Source of the DNA: Marinobacter gelidimuriae
GTDB lineage: Bacteria > Pseudomonadota > Gammaproteobacteria > Pseudomonadales > Oleiphilaceae
Direction of reading: 5' to 3'
Assembly (NCBI RefSeq): GCF_000372805.1
Contig: NZ_KB889886.1
Coordinates: 1-64,000, forward strand
DNA: 64,000 bases
Shown piece by piece: positions 27,297 through 35,849 of the stretch. The notes beneath the pieces are model-generated. The model had not been told where the DNA came from. It was given only the letters and a program-made list of their open reading frames with translations, and did no database searches. The translations under genes were made by a program, and so were the position numbers. Every line of letters begins with the position of its first letter. The stretch's first letter is position 1.

Positions 27297-27833
27297 ATGC
27301 TAGCAGAGTCCCATAACCTCATTTTTGTTGGTATGCCCGGCAGCGGTAAAAGCACGGTGGGTGTGCTGGTTGCCAAGAGACTCGGACTGGGCTTTATCGA
27401 CACCGATTTATTGATACAGCAAGAAACCGGCCGTACGCTTCAGAACATCGTTGACCAGGATGGATACGTTGCCTTGCGGAAAGCAGAGGAACAGATGCTG
27501 TTGAACTTGAATGTGCAACAGCACGTCATCAGCACGGGTGGCAGCGCCGTCTACAGCGATGCGGCCATGAGGCACCTCAAGACCGGAGGCACCGTTGTCT
27601 TCCTCGATATCTCTCTGGATACAGTGTTTGCGCGGATTGGTGACTATAGCTTGAGGGGTATCTCAAAAAGGCCTGACCAATCGCTTCTTGAGCTTTATGA
27701 GGAGCGCTCCGCCCTGTATTCCCGCTATGCAGACCTGACGGTCCGGGGAGATTCTCTGAGCCAGGAGCAGGTTTGCGACGCTTTGATAGCCAGCCTGCAC
27801 AGCATTAAGAACCCGGCGGCCCCAAACAGCTAA
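27297..27833 (+). CDS. Shikimate kinase-like protein
   Basis: A P-loop kinase of the AroK/AroL type that would phosphorylate shikimate. The Walker A motif is GMPGSGKST, and the substrate-binding DTD follows in LGFIDTDLLI. The conserved GGS-type loop ISTGGSAVY is also present. The length is about 177 residues. I use ATG 27297, because AGGG sits 9 bp upstream and the alternative GTG at 27288 does not improve the protein. It is unlikely to be the main aroK, which usually sits beside aroB; here it stands alone among degraded genes. Confidence 0.75.
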   Translation: MLAESHNLIFVGMPGSGKSTVGVLVAKRLGLGFIDTDLLIQQETGRTLQNIVDQDGYVALRKAEEQMLLNLNVQQHVISTGGSAVYSDAAMRHLKTGGTVVFLDISLDTVFARIGDYSLRGISKRPDQSLLELYEERSALYSRYADLTVRGDSLSQEQVCDALIASLHSIKNPAAPNS

Positions 27834-27843
27834 GTCGCTGGCG

Positions 27844-28155
27844 TCACGGCACCATGTCATCTGGATCAACTAGCTGGGAATATTTAAGCTCCAGAATCAC
27901 ATTGTCTCGATCAGCATTGGGCGAATGGTACTCAGCAATCCCCTCGTCCAGACAAACAAGACCGCGGGACAAGCCAAATCTGGCAGCAACCAGAGGTGTA
28001 ATTGCAGAGATACCCCGCTCTTCCAGCGGGTCACCTTGTGTGATGAGGAGCTTTGGCTTTTGTATCTGCTTTTGGCCCCAGTACGACATGAGTCGTTCTG
28101 AGACCTCAGCTGCGACATAAGCAGGATCCTGGGGGTCGCCCAAACCAAGACCGAA
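27844..28155 (-). pseudogene. Unrecognised fragment, N-terminus missing
   Basis: An open frame of about 103 codons with no ATG at its start, only TTG. It reads GDPQDPAYVAAEVSERLMSY, later KPKLLITQGDPLEERGISAI and RDNVILELKYSQL. I do not recognise the family. The lack of a normal start and the truncated neighbours suggest the 3' remnant of a longer gene. It is convergent with the shikimate kinase-like gene. Confidence 0.35.
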
Positions 28156-28161
28156 CTATTT

Positions 28162-28584
28162 TTAAGCCGGCTCCACCATCACAAGAATGCGCCTGACCAT
28201 GCCTTTATTGATTCTTACCGGCAGATAACGCGCATTCAGCCAAACACCCTGCCCGCTTGCATCAAGATTCAGAAAGCGCCCATTCTGTGCAACGCCAATA
28301 ACCAGACTTCGCCAGAACACGATGTATTCTTCGCTACGGGTATAGGCGCTCTCGCATAGCACACGGTGATGCTTCCCGGTTAACTCTTCAGCCTTGTATC
28401 CGAGCAGCGCAAGGAATGCGTCGCTTACCCGGCCAATCAGGCCATCCGGGGTAAGCACCAGAACGGCCGAGGATTCTTTAATGGCCTCGAAATCCGCCTC
28501 CAGCTCGATAATCCGCTTTTCGGCAACCTCAAGCTTGTCGAGAGCAGCCTGCAGTTCTTGTTTTTTCCTACCAAAAAATGCCAT
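28162..28584 (-). CDS. PAS domain protein
   Basis: A 140-residue protein. A short coiled coil (KKQELQAALDKLEVAEKRIIELEADFEAI) is followed by one PAS domain: SSAVLVLTPDGLIGRVSDAFLALLGY, EELTGKHH, FWRSLVIGV, and a beta-rich C-terminus VWLNARYLPV. This layout matches the N-terminus of PAS-containing methyl-accepting chemotaxis proteins, but the signalling part is absent. It is either a stand-alone sensor or a truncated receptor. Confidence 0.7.
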   Translation of the reverse strand: MAFFGRKKQELQAALDKLEVAEKRIIELEADFEAIKESSAVLVLTPDGLIGRVSDAFLALLGYKAEELTGKHHRVLCESAYTRSEEYIVFWRSLVIGVAQNGRFLNLDASGQGVWLNARYLPVRINKGMVRRILVMVEPA

Positions 28585-28673
28585 CAGATAGCCTCTTCAT
28601 GCAAAAGGAGAGCTTTGGAGAACGGGCGCAGCTGGCGGTTCGCATTAAACGATGCGTGTTAGAAGATGTGCGA

Positions 28674-28958
28674 TCAAATGGTGATGAGAATGCCGCCGCT
28701 TGCCAGGATGATCACCACCGCCGCCCAAGCCGGTAATTTCCATACGCTTAAAAGAAGAAAGCCGGTCAGTGCCAAAGCAAATTCGTAGGGGCCCAGAATG
28801 GCGCTGGTCCACACCGGCTGATAAAGCGCCGCGCCCAAAATGCCCACCACGGCTGCATTGGCACCACTCATCACCGCGCGCGCGACCCCAGCGGCGAAAC
28901 CGATTCCAGTGCGGCAACACCGCTACCAGCAGCAGCATTCCAGGCAAAAAGATCTTGA
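28674..28958 (-). pseudogene. Chromate transporter ChrA, C-terminal remnant
   Basis: IFLPGMLLLVAVLPHWNRF runs in one frame, and GANAAVVGILGAALYQPVWT in another leads to VWKLPAWAAVVI. Both belong to the C-terminal half of ChrA-type chromate transporters. A frame change near 28895 breaks the reading. The 5' side stops at the hairpin end of the tnpB element (28950-28990), so the transposon edge lies inside this gene. Confidence 0.6.
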
Positions 28959-28995
28959 CATCCTCCCCGCCCTGAAGGACGGGGATTCCTGCTGC
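28955..28995 (-). repeat. IS200/IS605 right-end hairpin behind tnpB
   Basis: On the plus strand, CCCCG (28965-28969) and CGGGG (28980-28984) flank the loop ccctgaagga. The neighbouring ttgacatcctc and attcctgc are typical of this element end. It lies immediately downstream of the tnpB stop, where the 3' part of a TnpB omega RNA normally ends and its guide begins. Confidence 0.7.
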
Positions 28996-28997
28996 GC

Positions 28998-29815
28998 TCA
29001 GGCATGGCATTGAGCCATCCCTGAGTCGCTTCGGTGGGTTCCTGTTGCTGACGGCATTACCGCACCGTTCACTTCACAGGCTAACCGGGCATGACCTGCC
29101 CTTAGAATATTGATTGCGGCGTTGAGGTCTGCATTTTCAGCATACCCACATTCAACACAGTCGAATTGCGATTGAGTCTTGCGATTCTCTGCGGAAATAT
29201 GACCGCAGGCCGGACACGTCCGGCTGGTGTTACGAGGGTTGACGGCAAACACTTCACCGCCCAGCCACGCCTGCTTGTATTCCAACTGGCGGCGGAACTC
29301 GCCCCAGCCCTGATCGAGAATCGACTTATTAAGGCCGGATTTGGCTTTTACGCTTCGTCCTGGTGCCTCAAGTGTGCCGCTTGCTGACTTGCTCATATTC
29401 GTGACTTTCAGATCTTCGATTACGACCATCGCGTGGTTTTTGCTGATGATGTTCGAGGTCTTGTGGAGAAAGTCATTGCGGGTATGAGCAACCCGTTGAT
29501 GCAACTTGGTGATACGGGCCTTCGCCTTTTCCAATTGCGGCTGAATTTGACCTTGCGGCTCATGCGTCGCTGATACTTTGCCATCTTCGCAGCGCGGGTA
29601 CGCAGCGCATTGACCGGCTCGAACATCGTGCCGTCAGAGAGCGTCGCGAATAGCGTGATACCCGCATCGAGGCCGACTATCGACGTTGATGGATGTATTG
29701 GCTGCCCAACTTCGCGCCCGGTCTGAATGCTGGCGTACCACTTGCCAGCCACACAGGAAACGGTGATGTTCTTTGCCAGTCCGATGATGCCACGGCTTTT
29801 GGTATTCCCTTCGGA
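28998..29815 (-). pseudogene. tnpB: TnpB nuclease remnant, 5'-truncated and frameshifted
   Basis: The conserved parts are recognisable in two frames. One reads KNITVSCVAGKWYASIQT, then IVGLDAGITL (RuvC-I Asp), RAAKMAKYQRRMSRKVKFS. The second reads KAKARITKLHQRVAHTR, VVIEDLKVTNM (RuvC-II Glu), TCPACG...DCVECGY (zinc finger) and NADLNAAINIL (RuvC-III Asp). The frames join if one A is restored in the A run at about 29528-29532. The N-terminal OB/wedge region is missing. All three RuvC acidic residues survive, so the loss looks recent. No tnpA is present. Confidence 0.85.
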
Positions 29816-29909
29816 TCACAAGACGGAAACGGCAGGGGCGCAAATCGCTCGGCTAGGTCGGTGCCAATAGGGTCACGAAGCTTGGACGACACGGAGCAGG
29901 CAAAATAAG

Positions 29910-30120
29910 GCGGGATCGACTGAATATCGCGATCAAGCTCTTCAAGAGTTTCCTGAATGAATAACTGATGCTGCCTTGAAACGTCTGGCTGCTGAATCAG
30001 CTCAGGCTCATGACAGTAAAGAGGGAGCACTTTTCCCTTGTTGCGGAAGGCTCGCATGCTTTCAAAAAAAGGCTCTGAGTCCTGAAGCCTCAGGTTGCGT
30101 TTAAGCCAGAATATCTGCAC
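29910..30120 (-). pseudogene. Deoxyribodipyrimidine photolyase, N-terminal fragment
   Basis: MQIFWLKRNLRLQDSEPFFE, VLPLYCHEPELI and a following helix (QHQLFIQETLEELDRDI) are the N-terminal Rossmann part of a class I photolyase. After about 70 residues the sequence becomes unrelated and runs into the tnpB element. The FAD-binding domain is absent. Confidence 0.7.
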
Positions 30121-30233
30121 CCATCAATTCCCGTAAGGCGTTACTCTGCTAATCAAAGGCAGGTCAGAAAATGGATCTGTCCCGCCTCTGAAACGAAGGA
30201 CGTTGAAACGGAGGACTTTCGTAAAACAGCCGG

Positions 30234-30389
30234 TCAGGCCGCCTTGCGAAAATCCTCCATCCTTGTGGTTTTGTCACGGCTGCGGCGGTATTTACTTTTG
30301 TTCTCCACTACCCGCATCTGGTACTTCGGGGTTCTGAGTTCGCGCTGAACCGCGCTGTGTTTTGTCGGCTGTGCTTTCTTTTTCGCCAT
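30234..30389 (-). CDS. Small basic protein resembling ArfA ribosome-rescue factor
   Basis: A 51-residue frame from ATG 30389 with GGAG upstream: MAKKKAQPTKHSAVQREL, then RTPKYQMRVVENKSKYRRSR. The 'L.TP.Y..RVV..KSKYRR' core resembles the ArfA motif 'L..PLF..RVE..KKGKGSYRRK', which recruits RF2 to stalled ribosomes. Unlike E. coli arfA, it has an ordinary stop codon and no obvious RNase III hairpin. It is too short for usual ORF cut-offs. Confidence 0.55.
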   Translation of the reverse strand: MAKKKAQPTKHSAVQRELRTPKYQMRVVENKSKYRRSRDKTTRMEDFRKAA

Positions 30390-30591
30390 CGCTATTTCTC
30401 CATTGGTTTTTTCTGGTTGAACGGTCTAATCATAACACCCTCCGGTTGTTGCGCGGCATATGGGTTATTACGATGAGCCTGTTACTGAGTCGGATTAATT
30501 GCCATAGCAATCCAAACCCTTTTTTCTTGCAAACTGGACATGAATGAACGACTAATGAGGGCCTGCTTCCGCAACGGCGAGCGATCATCTT

Positions 30592-31794
30592 ATGGATTAC
30601 CTTACCTACCGCGAAAAACTGCAAAGCCACTTCCCCGAGCCCGTACTGGCGTTCAAGCCGGACGAATACGAGGCAAGGCTCGCCTCTGTTCGTCAGAGAA
30701 TGGCCGAAGCCGAACTTGACCTGTTACTACTGACCGAAGCCAGCGAACTGTGTTATCTGACCGGATACACGACCTTCGAGGTCTCGGTCCAGTGCGTGCT
30801 GCTAGTCACGTTTGATAGAACCGTGCTGTTCGTGCCGGCCATTGAGATGGGTCCTGCCGTGTATCTGAGCCGGGTGGACGACGTTATCGGCTATCCATGG
30901 CAGGCGCCCGAAACAGTGGCAAGCGATCTGGCTGTTCAGGTGCGCCGCACGGCGGGAAGCACAGCGCCGCGAATCGGCTTTAACCCCTGGGCGGGCTCTT
31001 TTCGGCCGGGACTGCTTTCGGCGCTCAAGAACACGTTAGACGCCGCCACATTTATCGATTTCGGCGCACTGATCGACCGTGTTCGACTGGTTAAGTCATC
31101 CGCCGAACTGGCTTATCTTGCTGAAAGCGCCGCCATTACCAACGCCGGTCTAAACGCAGCAACAGCCGTGACAAAAGCGGGCGTGGTCGACCATGAAATT
31201 GCCCGGGCTGGTGCCAGCTCCATGCTGGGGGCGGGCAGCGAATTCATGAGCATGCAACCAATTGTGACGACTGGCGCGCGCAGCGGCATCATTCATACCA
31301 ATCATGCGGGTTATGAAGTTGCACGCGGAGATGTGGTGTTCACTGAATTCGGTGCGGTTCGCAAACGCTACACCGCGCCTATGATGCGTACCGCCGTCGT
31401 TGGCGAAGCTTCCGCCGAAATTCGTGAATTTCATGCGGTCTGTCTTGAAGTTCTGGCAGCAGTGATGTCAGCCGCGCGCGCCGGGGCAAGCTTCGCCTCG
31501 GCAGCCCGTGCAGGCGAACTCGCGCTAGCGCCAATCGTCGACCGCGCGTTTTTCTCCGGCGTGTTTGGCTACCCGGTCGGTGCGTCATTTCCGCCATCCT
31601 GGGTCGCCGGCTCCATGTTTATTACCACAGACAACCCGGCAATTCTGGAGCAAGACATGGTGTTTCATCTGCCAATCTGCCTGCGCAAGCCGGGCGAGTT
31701 TGGCGTCGGTTTCAGCGAAACGGTCCGCATTACAGCCACCGGGGCCGAACGCATCACTAACAATACGCTGTCTCTCAGGGAAGTCTTCCTGTGA
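30592..31794 (+). CDS. M24-fold (creatinase/aminopeptidase-like) hydrolase, metal ligands not conserved
   Basis: A 400-residue protein with an N-terminal creatinase domain (EYEARLASVRQRMAEAELDLLLLTEASELCYLTGY) and a C-terminal pita-bread domain. In ordinary M24 metallopeptidases two Asp ligands lie in 'DFGA...ADITRT'. Here the segment reads FTEFGAVRKRYTAPMMRT, so the first is Glu and the second is absent. Similar changes are known in ectoine hydrolase DoeA/EutD, which hydrolyses ectoine without that metal site, so this is a possible function. The later conserved His region reads PVGASFPPSW. It is followed by a convergent MFS pump. No other ectoine-degradation gene is adjacent. Confidence 0.75.
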   Translation: MDYLTYREKLQSHFPEPVLAFKPDEYEARLASVRQRMAEAELDLLLLTEASELCYLTGYTTFEVSVQCVLLVTFDRTVLFVPAIEMGPAVYLSRVDDVIGYPWQAPETVASDLAVQVRRTAGSTAPRIGFNPWAGSFRPGLLSALKNTLDAATFIDFGALIDRVRLVKSSAELAYLAESAAITNAGLNAATAVTKAGVVDHEIARAGASSMLGAGSEFMSMQPIVTTGARSGIIHTNHAGYEVARGDVVFTEFGAVRKRYTAPMMRTAVVGEASAEIREFHAVCLEVLAAVMSAARAGASFASAARAGELALAPIVDRAFFSGVFGYPVGASFPPSWVAGSMFITTDNPAILEQDMVFHLPICLRKPGEFGVGFSETVRITATGAERITNNTLSLREVFL

Positions 31795-31918
31795 AGGCAA
31801 AACCGTATTCCGGTTTCTGCCTTCTTGATAGTACCTTGCAGTGTTCTTGACCGGCATCAATCAGCGCATCCTCAGAGGACCTACACTGAGTTTGAGCAAA
31901 CAACTCAACAAGCTGCCG

Positions 31919-33163
31919 TTAGCTTGGGGTTGAGGGTTCGGGTAACACAGCGGCACCGGCAACAGCTTCGTTTTTTGCAACCTCGCGGCGAACCGCCCGC
32001 GGCGCACCGAATGCCAGTATGGCCGCCAGCATTGAGCACACCGCCATCACAATCACTACGTTCAACACAGACTCTTCCACCACCGTGGTAGAAAACGCAC
32101 TGATGGCGCCGGCCAGGGTGAATTGAGTAGCGCCCAGCATCGCCGCAGCCGTGCCTCCCAGGTGCGGAAAAAATTCCAGAGCATTCGCCATATTATTGGG
32201 AATGATGGAACCCATAAAGCCCACGGCCGTCACAATGCAGCCGGCAATGACCCACCAGGGAGCCCCAACCCAAGCCAGCGCAACTAATACCAGCAACGCG
32301 ATGAACTGCAACAATACCGATACCCGCAAAATCGATACCGCCTCGAAATACCTTAGCAAATAACGGTTAAATATGTTCAGGCTGGCCATTAACACAATAT
32401 TGGCGGCAAACAGCGCAGAAAACAGGGTATTGGAGAGGCCAAACCATTCCTGATAGATAAAGGATGCGTGAGTGATAAACACCATCATAGCGCTGAAACA
32501 CAGCGCTTGTATGGCAACAAAACGCATGGTCACCCAATGCCTCAGAACCAGACTGTAATTTGTAACCAGAGTGGATACCGGAGTTTTGACCCGCTCTTTG
32601 GCAGGCAGCTGGCGAAACAGGCGCAGCTTCAGTACAACGGCTAGAAACACCGCGTAACCCGTCAGCATCAGGAATATCGCCGGCCAGTCGGCCACTGCCA
32701 ACAAAATTACCCCGAGAGTGGGCGCCGCTGCCGGAGCTATAAACATAACCAGGCCAATCAGACCAAACAGCCGAGCTGCATCTTTGCCGTGAAACTGGTC
32801 GCGCACAATAGCCGGCACAGACACCGCGCAAAAGGCGCCCCCCATGCCCTGCACCAGTCGCCAGCCCAGCATTTCGTTCAGGCTGCTCGCTTGTGCAACC
32901 ATGGCTGCGGCAACGGCGAACACAAACAGGCCGCCGAGCAAAATAATCTGTCGACCGTAGCGGTCAGACAACGGTCCACCCACCAATTGCGAAAGACCCA
33001 AAGCCCCTACATAAACGCTCAGGGTAAGCCCGACATCAGTGTGGTCAACGTTCAAATCCGTGGCAATCTGCGGGAACGCAGGCAGGTAAGCATCTAAGGC
33101 TAGGGGCCCGAGCGCCACTGTCATTCCCAATAAAATTGCCAATTGTAATTGTGACACGCGCAT
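31919..33163 (-). CDS. Bcr/CflA family multidrug efflux MFS transporter
   Basis: A 414-residue inner membrane protein with about 12 helices. The N-terminal 'LGMTVALGPLALDAYLPAFPQIA' and the motif GPLSDRYGRQIILLGG between helices 2 and 3 are typical of drug:proton antiporters of the Bcr/CflA group. 'GAFCAVSVPAIVRDQF' is also a family signature. The substrate is not predictable. It is divergent from the aot operon with a 275-bp shared intergenic region. Confidence 0.92.
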   Translation of the reverse strand: MRVSQLQLAILLGMTVALGPLALDAYLPAFPQIATDLNVDHTDVGLTLSVYVGALGLSQLVGGPLSDRYGRQIILLGGLFVFAVAAAMVAQASSLNEMLGWRLVQGMGGAFCAVSVPAIVRDQFHGKDAARLFGLIGLVMFIAPAAAPTLGVILLAVADWPAIFLMLTGYAVFLAVVLKLRLFRQLPAKERVKTPVSTLVTNYSLVLRHWVTMRFVAIQALCFSAMMVFITHASFIYQEWFGLSNTLFSALFAANIVLMASLNIFNRYLLRYFEAVSILRVSVLLQFIALLVLVALAWVGAPWWVIAGCIVTAVGFMGSIIPNNMANALEFFPHLGGTAAAMLGATQFTLAGAISAFSTTVVEESVLNVVIVMAVCSMLAAILAFGAPRAVRREVAKNEAVAGAAVLPEPSTPS

Positions 33164-33341
33164 TTGCCTTTTCAGTAGTGCCAGCCCTCACGCGGACTGG
33201 TCGGTATTTTCGGTAACAAACTCGCTCTGGACACAGTGCCAGTTTGGCAAACTATCGAGCATTCAAAGGGCACGCAGCCGTAAATTATAGCATGCTCACG
33301 AAAATGCGTTATTGCGAAACCAGAGTGTGTCCTTAAAGTGT

Positions 33342-33370
33342 TTGCATTAAGGCAAACCAGACCGTATAAA
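33342..33370 (+). promoter_or_regulatory. Sigma70-type promoter for the aot operon
   Basis: TTGCAT (33342-33347) and TATAAA (33365-33370) are separated by 17 bp, 69 bp upstream of the ATP-binding protein gene. Confidence 0.65.
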
Positions 33371-33438
33371 AAGTGTTGATTTACACTGGCACAGTCCGTA
33401 AAACAGACGCCTTTGATGTGTAGCCTCAGGAGCCACCG

Positions 33439-34212
33439 ATGGCGGACCAAGCGCCCTTGATCTGTAGGGATATTTGCAAAACCTTCGACAAGCTTGAAGT
33501 GCTAAAAGGCATTTCGCTGGAAACTCAAAAAGGCGATGTTGTATCGCTGATTGGCAGTTCAGGTTCCGGCAAAAGCACCTTTTTGCGCTGTATTAACCTG
33601 CTGGAAACGCCAACGTCCGGCGAAATTATTGTGCAAGGCGACCCAATCCGCTTTGCGCAGAATCGCAAAGGCGAGCGCATTCCCGCCGACAACCATCAGG
33701 TAGAACTCATACGCGCCAAACTGTCGATGGTGTTCCAGGGTTTTAATCTTTGGTCACACATGACCGTACTGGAAAACATTATTGAAGCGCCCATTCACGT
33801 GCTGAAGGTACCCAAAAAGGAAGCCATCGAGCGCGCGGAAGGCTATTTGCACAAAGTAGGCATTTACGAGCGCAAAGACTATTACCCGGCGCAGATGTCT
33901 GGTGGCCAGCAACAAAGAGCCGCGATTGCACGAGCCCTGGCGATGGAGCCGGACGTCATGCTGTTTGACGAGCCTACCTCGGCGCTAGACCCGGAACTGG
34001 TGGGCGAAGTGTTGCGGGTTATGCAGAGCTTGGCTGAAGAAGGCCGCACTATGATTGTGGTTACCCACGAAATGGCCTTCGCCAAAGACGTTTCAACCAA
34101 GGTGCTGTTCCTGCATCAGGGCGTCATTGAAGAACAGGGTTCACCGACGAAGGTATTCGACAACCCGGAATCTGAGCGGATGCAGCAATTTCTGGCTCCC
34201 AAGTTCGGATAA
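33439..34212 (+). CDS. aotP: Basic amino acid ABC transporter, ATP-binding protein
   Basis: ATPase of the polar amino acid uptake family (HisP/AotP). Walker A is GSSGSGKST, the signature is MSGGQQQR and Walker B is [11 protein letters not shown]. The [22 protein letters not shown] segment, with an insertion before the Q loop, is typical of the histidine/arginine/ornithine transporters. The length is 257 residues. AGGAG precedes the ATG. It is first of five rightward genes ending in astE, so the transported substrate is probably arginine/ornithine. Confidence 0.93.
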   Translation: MADQAPLICRDICKTFDKLEVLKGISLETQKGDVVSLIGSSGSGKSTFLRCINLLETPTSGEIIVQGDPIRFAQNRKGERIPADNHQVELIRAKLSMVFQGFNLWSHMTVLENIIEAPIHVLKVPKKEAIERAEGYLHKVGIYERKDYYPAQMSGGQQQRAAIARALAMEPDVMLFDEPTSALDPELVGEVLRVMQSLAEEGRTMIVVTHEMAFAKDVSTKVLFLHQGVIEEQGSPTKVFDNPESERMQQFLAPKFG

Positions 34213-34340
34213 CCGGTGTTATCGTGTTTTTCGTACTTCATTTTCTGTATCGTGTTTTTGTACCATTTTTCTGTAATTCGTGCTGTATGCGGCGTAGTGA
34301 TAAAAAAGCCATTAAAGGCAAACCACTGGAGAGTTCACCC

Positions 34341-35090
34341 ATGAAAAAAATTCTGATTGCCGCTAGCTGCGCGCTGGCCATGCTGACGGGTTCTGTACAA
34401 GCCGAAGACAGCATCCGCATTGCTTTCGACGTGCCCTACGAGCCGTTCGAATACAAAGATGAAAACGGCGAACTCACCGGCTTTGAAGTCGAGCTGGCTG
34501 CAGCCATGTGCGAAGAAATGAACGCCAAGTGCGAGTTTGTCATCCAAGCCTGGGACGGCATGATTCCTGGCCTTTTGGCGCGCAAGTTTGACGCCATCAT
34601 GTCTTCCATGTCGGTCACCCCGGAGCGCGCCGAGCGCGTACTGTTCTCCAAGCCTTACTACAACACACCGGGCGGCTGGTTTGCGGCGGAAGGGTTTGAT
34701 ATCGACGTAACCGACATGGACGCCATGAAAGACAAGTCTGTAGGCGTACAGCGCGGCACCACCATGGATACATTTGTCACTGAAAACATGACCGGCGTTG
34801 TAAACATCAAGCGTTACAACACCGCCGGCGATATGGTTCTGGATCTGGAAGGCCAGCGCCTTGACGTGGTATTTGTAGACTACCCGGTGGGCGAACAGAC
34901 CATCAAAAACAAAGACGGTTTTATTGAAATTGGCGAGTCAGTGAAGCTGGGTGAAGGCGTTGGCGTTGCCATGCGCAAGCGCGACACAGACCTGGCCAAA
35001 CGTGCCAACAAAGCGCTGGACACCCTCAAGGAAAACGGCACTTACGATGCCATCATGAAGAAATACTTCGCTTACGACATCAAGGTTTAA
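34341..35090 (+). CDS. aotJ: Arginine/ornithine ABC transporter, periplasmic binding protein
   Basis: Solute-binding protein of family 3. The signal peptide MKKILIAASCALAMLTGSVQA is followed by EDSIRIAFDVPYEPFEYKDE and GFEVELAAAMC, the typical ligand-cleft beginning. The ATG 34341 is chosen because it opens into the signal peptide and has GGAGAG upstream; the frame extends 39 codons further into unrelated DNA. A strong hairpin without a U tract follows the stop, which would favour higher yield of this protein than of the permeases. Confidence 0.93.
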   Translation: MKKILIAASCALAMLTGSVQAEDSIRIAFDVPYEPFEYKDENGELTGFEVELAAAMCEEMNAKCEFVIQAWDGMIPGLLARKFDAIMSSMSVTPERAERVLFSKPYYNTPGGWFAAEGFDIDVTDMDAMKDKSVGVQRGTTMDTFVTENMTGVVNIKRYNTAGDMVLDLEGQRLDVVFVDYPVGEQTIKNKDGFIEIGESVKLGEGVGVAMRKRDTDLAKRANKALDTLKENGTYDAIMKKYFAYDIKV

Positions 35091-35099
35091 TCATGCCTT

Positions 35100-35124
35100 C
35101 GGGGTGGCCGCTCTGGCCACCCCG
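35100..35124 (+). promoter_or_regulatory. Intercistronic hairpin between aotJ and aotQ
   Basis: cggggtggcc (35100-35109) pairs with ggccaccccg (35115-35124) around gctct. There is no T run, so it is more likely an mRNA-stabilising or attenuating element than a full terminator. Confidence 0.75.
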
Positions 35125-35141
35125 GATTACCGGAATATTTC

Positions 35142-35846
35142 ATGCTTGATCTGAAGGGTTACGGCCCGGAACTGCTTGCCGGCGCGATGGTAACCATGGA
35201 ACTGGCGTTCTTGTCGCTGGCCGTATCGCTAATCCTAGGCCTGGTTGGAGCCTCTGCCAAGCTGTCGGACAACCGACCATTGCGAGCCATAGCGACCACC
35301 TACACCACCTGCATTCGCGGCGTCCCAGACATAGTGATGATGATGCTGTTCTATTACGGCGGTCAACTGGCGGTGAACAGCCTGTCTGATGTGTTGTGGG
35401 AAGCCTACGAAATCGACTTCTTTTTTCAATTCGACCCTTTTATTTCCGGCGTGGTCACCATCGGTCTTATCTTTGGCGCCTACATGACCGAAACCTTCCG
35501 CGGTGCATTTCTAGCTGTAGACACTGGCCAGATAGAAGCTGCCCGGGCTTATGGATTTTCACGCTGGCATACCTTTCGACGTATTATATTTCCGCAAATG
35601 CTGCGCCATGCTCTGCCTGGCATTGGCAACAACTGGCAGGTATTGCTGAAAACCACCGCTTTGGTATCCATTATCGGCCTGACCGACATGGTGAGAGTGG
35701 CTGAAGAAGCCGCCAAAGCCGAGCGCATGCCGTTCCACTTTTTCATCCCCGTGGCCTTTGTTTATCTGTCGCTGACAGCGGTTTCCGAGCTGTTCATCAA
35801 GTGGCTGGACATTCGCGCCAATGTTGGCGTGGTGCAAAGGAGCTGA
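35142..35846 (+). CDS. aotQ: Arginine/ornithine ABC transporter permease
   Basis: A 234-residue inner membrane protein of the HisQ/ArtQ type with about five helices. The EAA loop lies in IEAARAYGFSRWHTFRRIIFPQMLRHALPG, which docks to the ATPase. The motif RGVPDIVMMMLFYYGGQ is family-typical. It lies 51 bp after aotJ and 3 bp before aotM, with which it should form the heteromeric permease. Confidence 0.93.
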   Translation: MLDLKGYGPELLAGAMVTMELAFLSLAVSLILGLVGASAKLSDNRPLRAIATTYTTCIRGVPDIVMMMLFYYGGQLAVNSLSDVLWEAYEIDFFFQFDPFISGVVTIGLIFGAYMTETFRGAFLAVDTGQIEAARAYGFSRWHTFRRIIFPQMLRHALPGIGNNWQVLLKTTALVSIIGLTDMVRVAEEAAKAERMPFHFFIPVAFVYLSLTAVSELFIKWLDIRANVGVVQRS

Positions 35847-35849
35847 TTT

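Noticed and set aside
29816-29910. Continuation of TnpB or photolyase between the two remnants
   Set aside because: The frames here (for example SSKLRDPIGTDLAERF) do not match either family well enough to be assigned.
10665-30590. A right attachment site duplicating the tRNA-Phe 3' end
   Set aside because: I looked for the final part of the tRNA (cctccgggcacca) near the likely right border and did not see it; a computed repeat search is needed to exclude a diverged copy.
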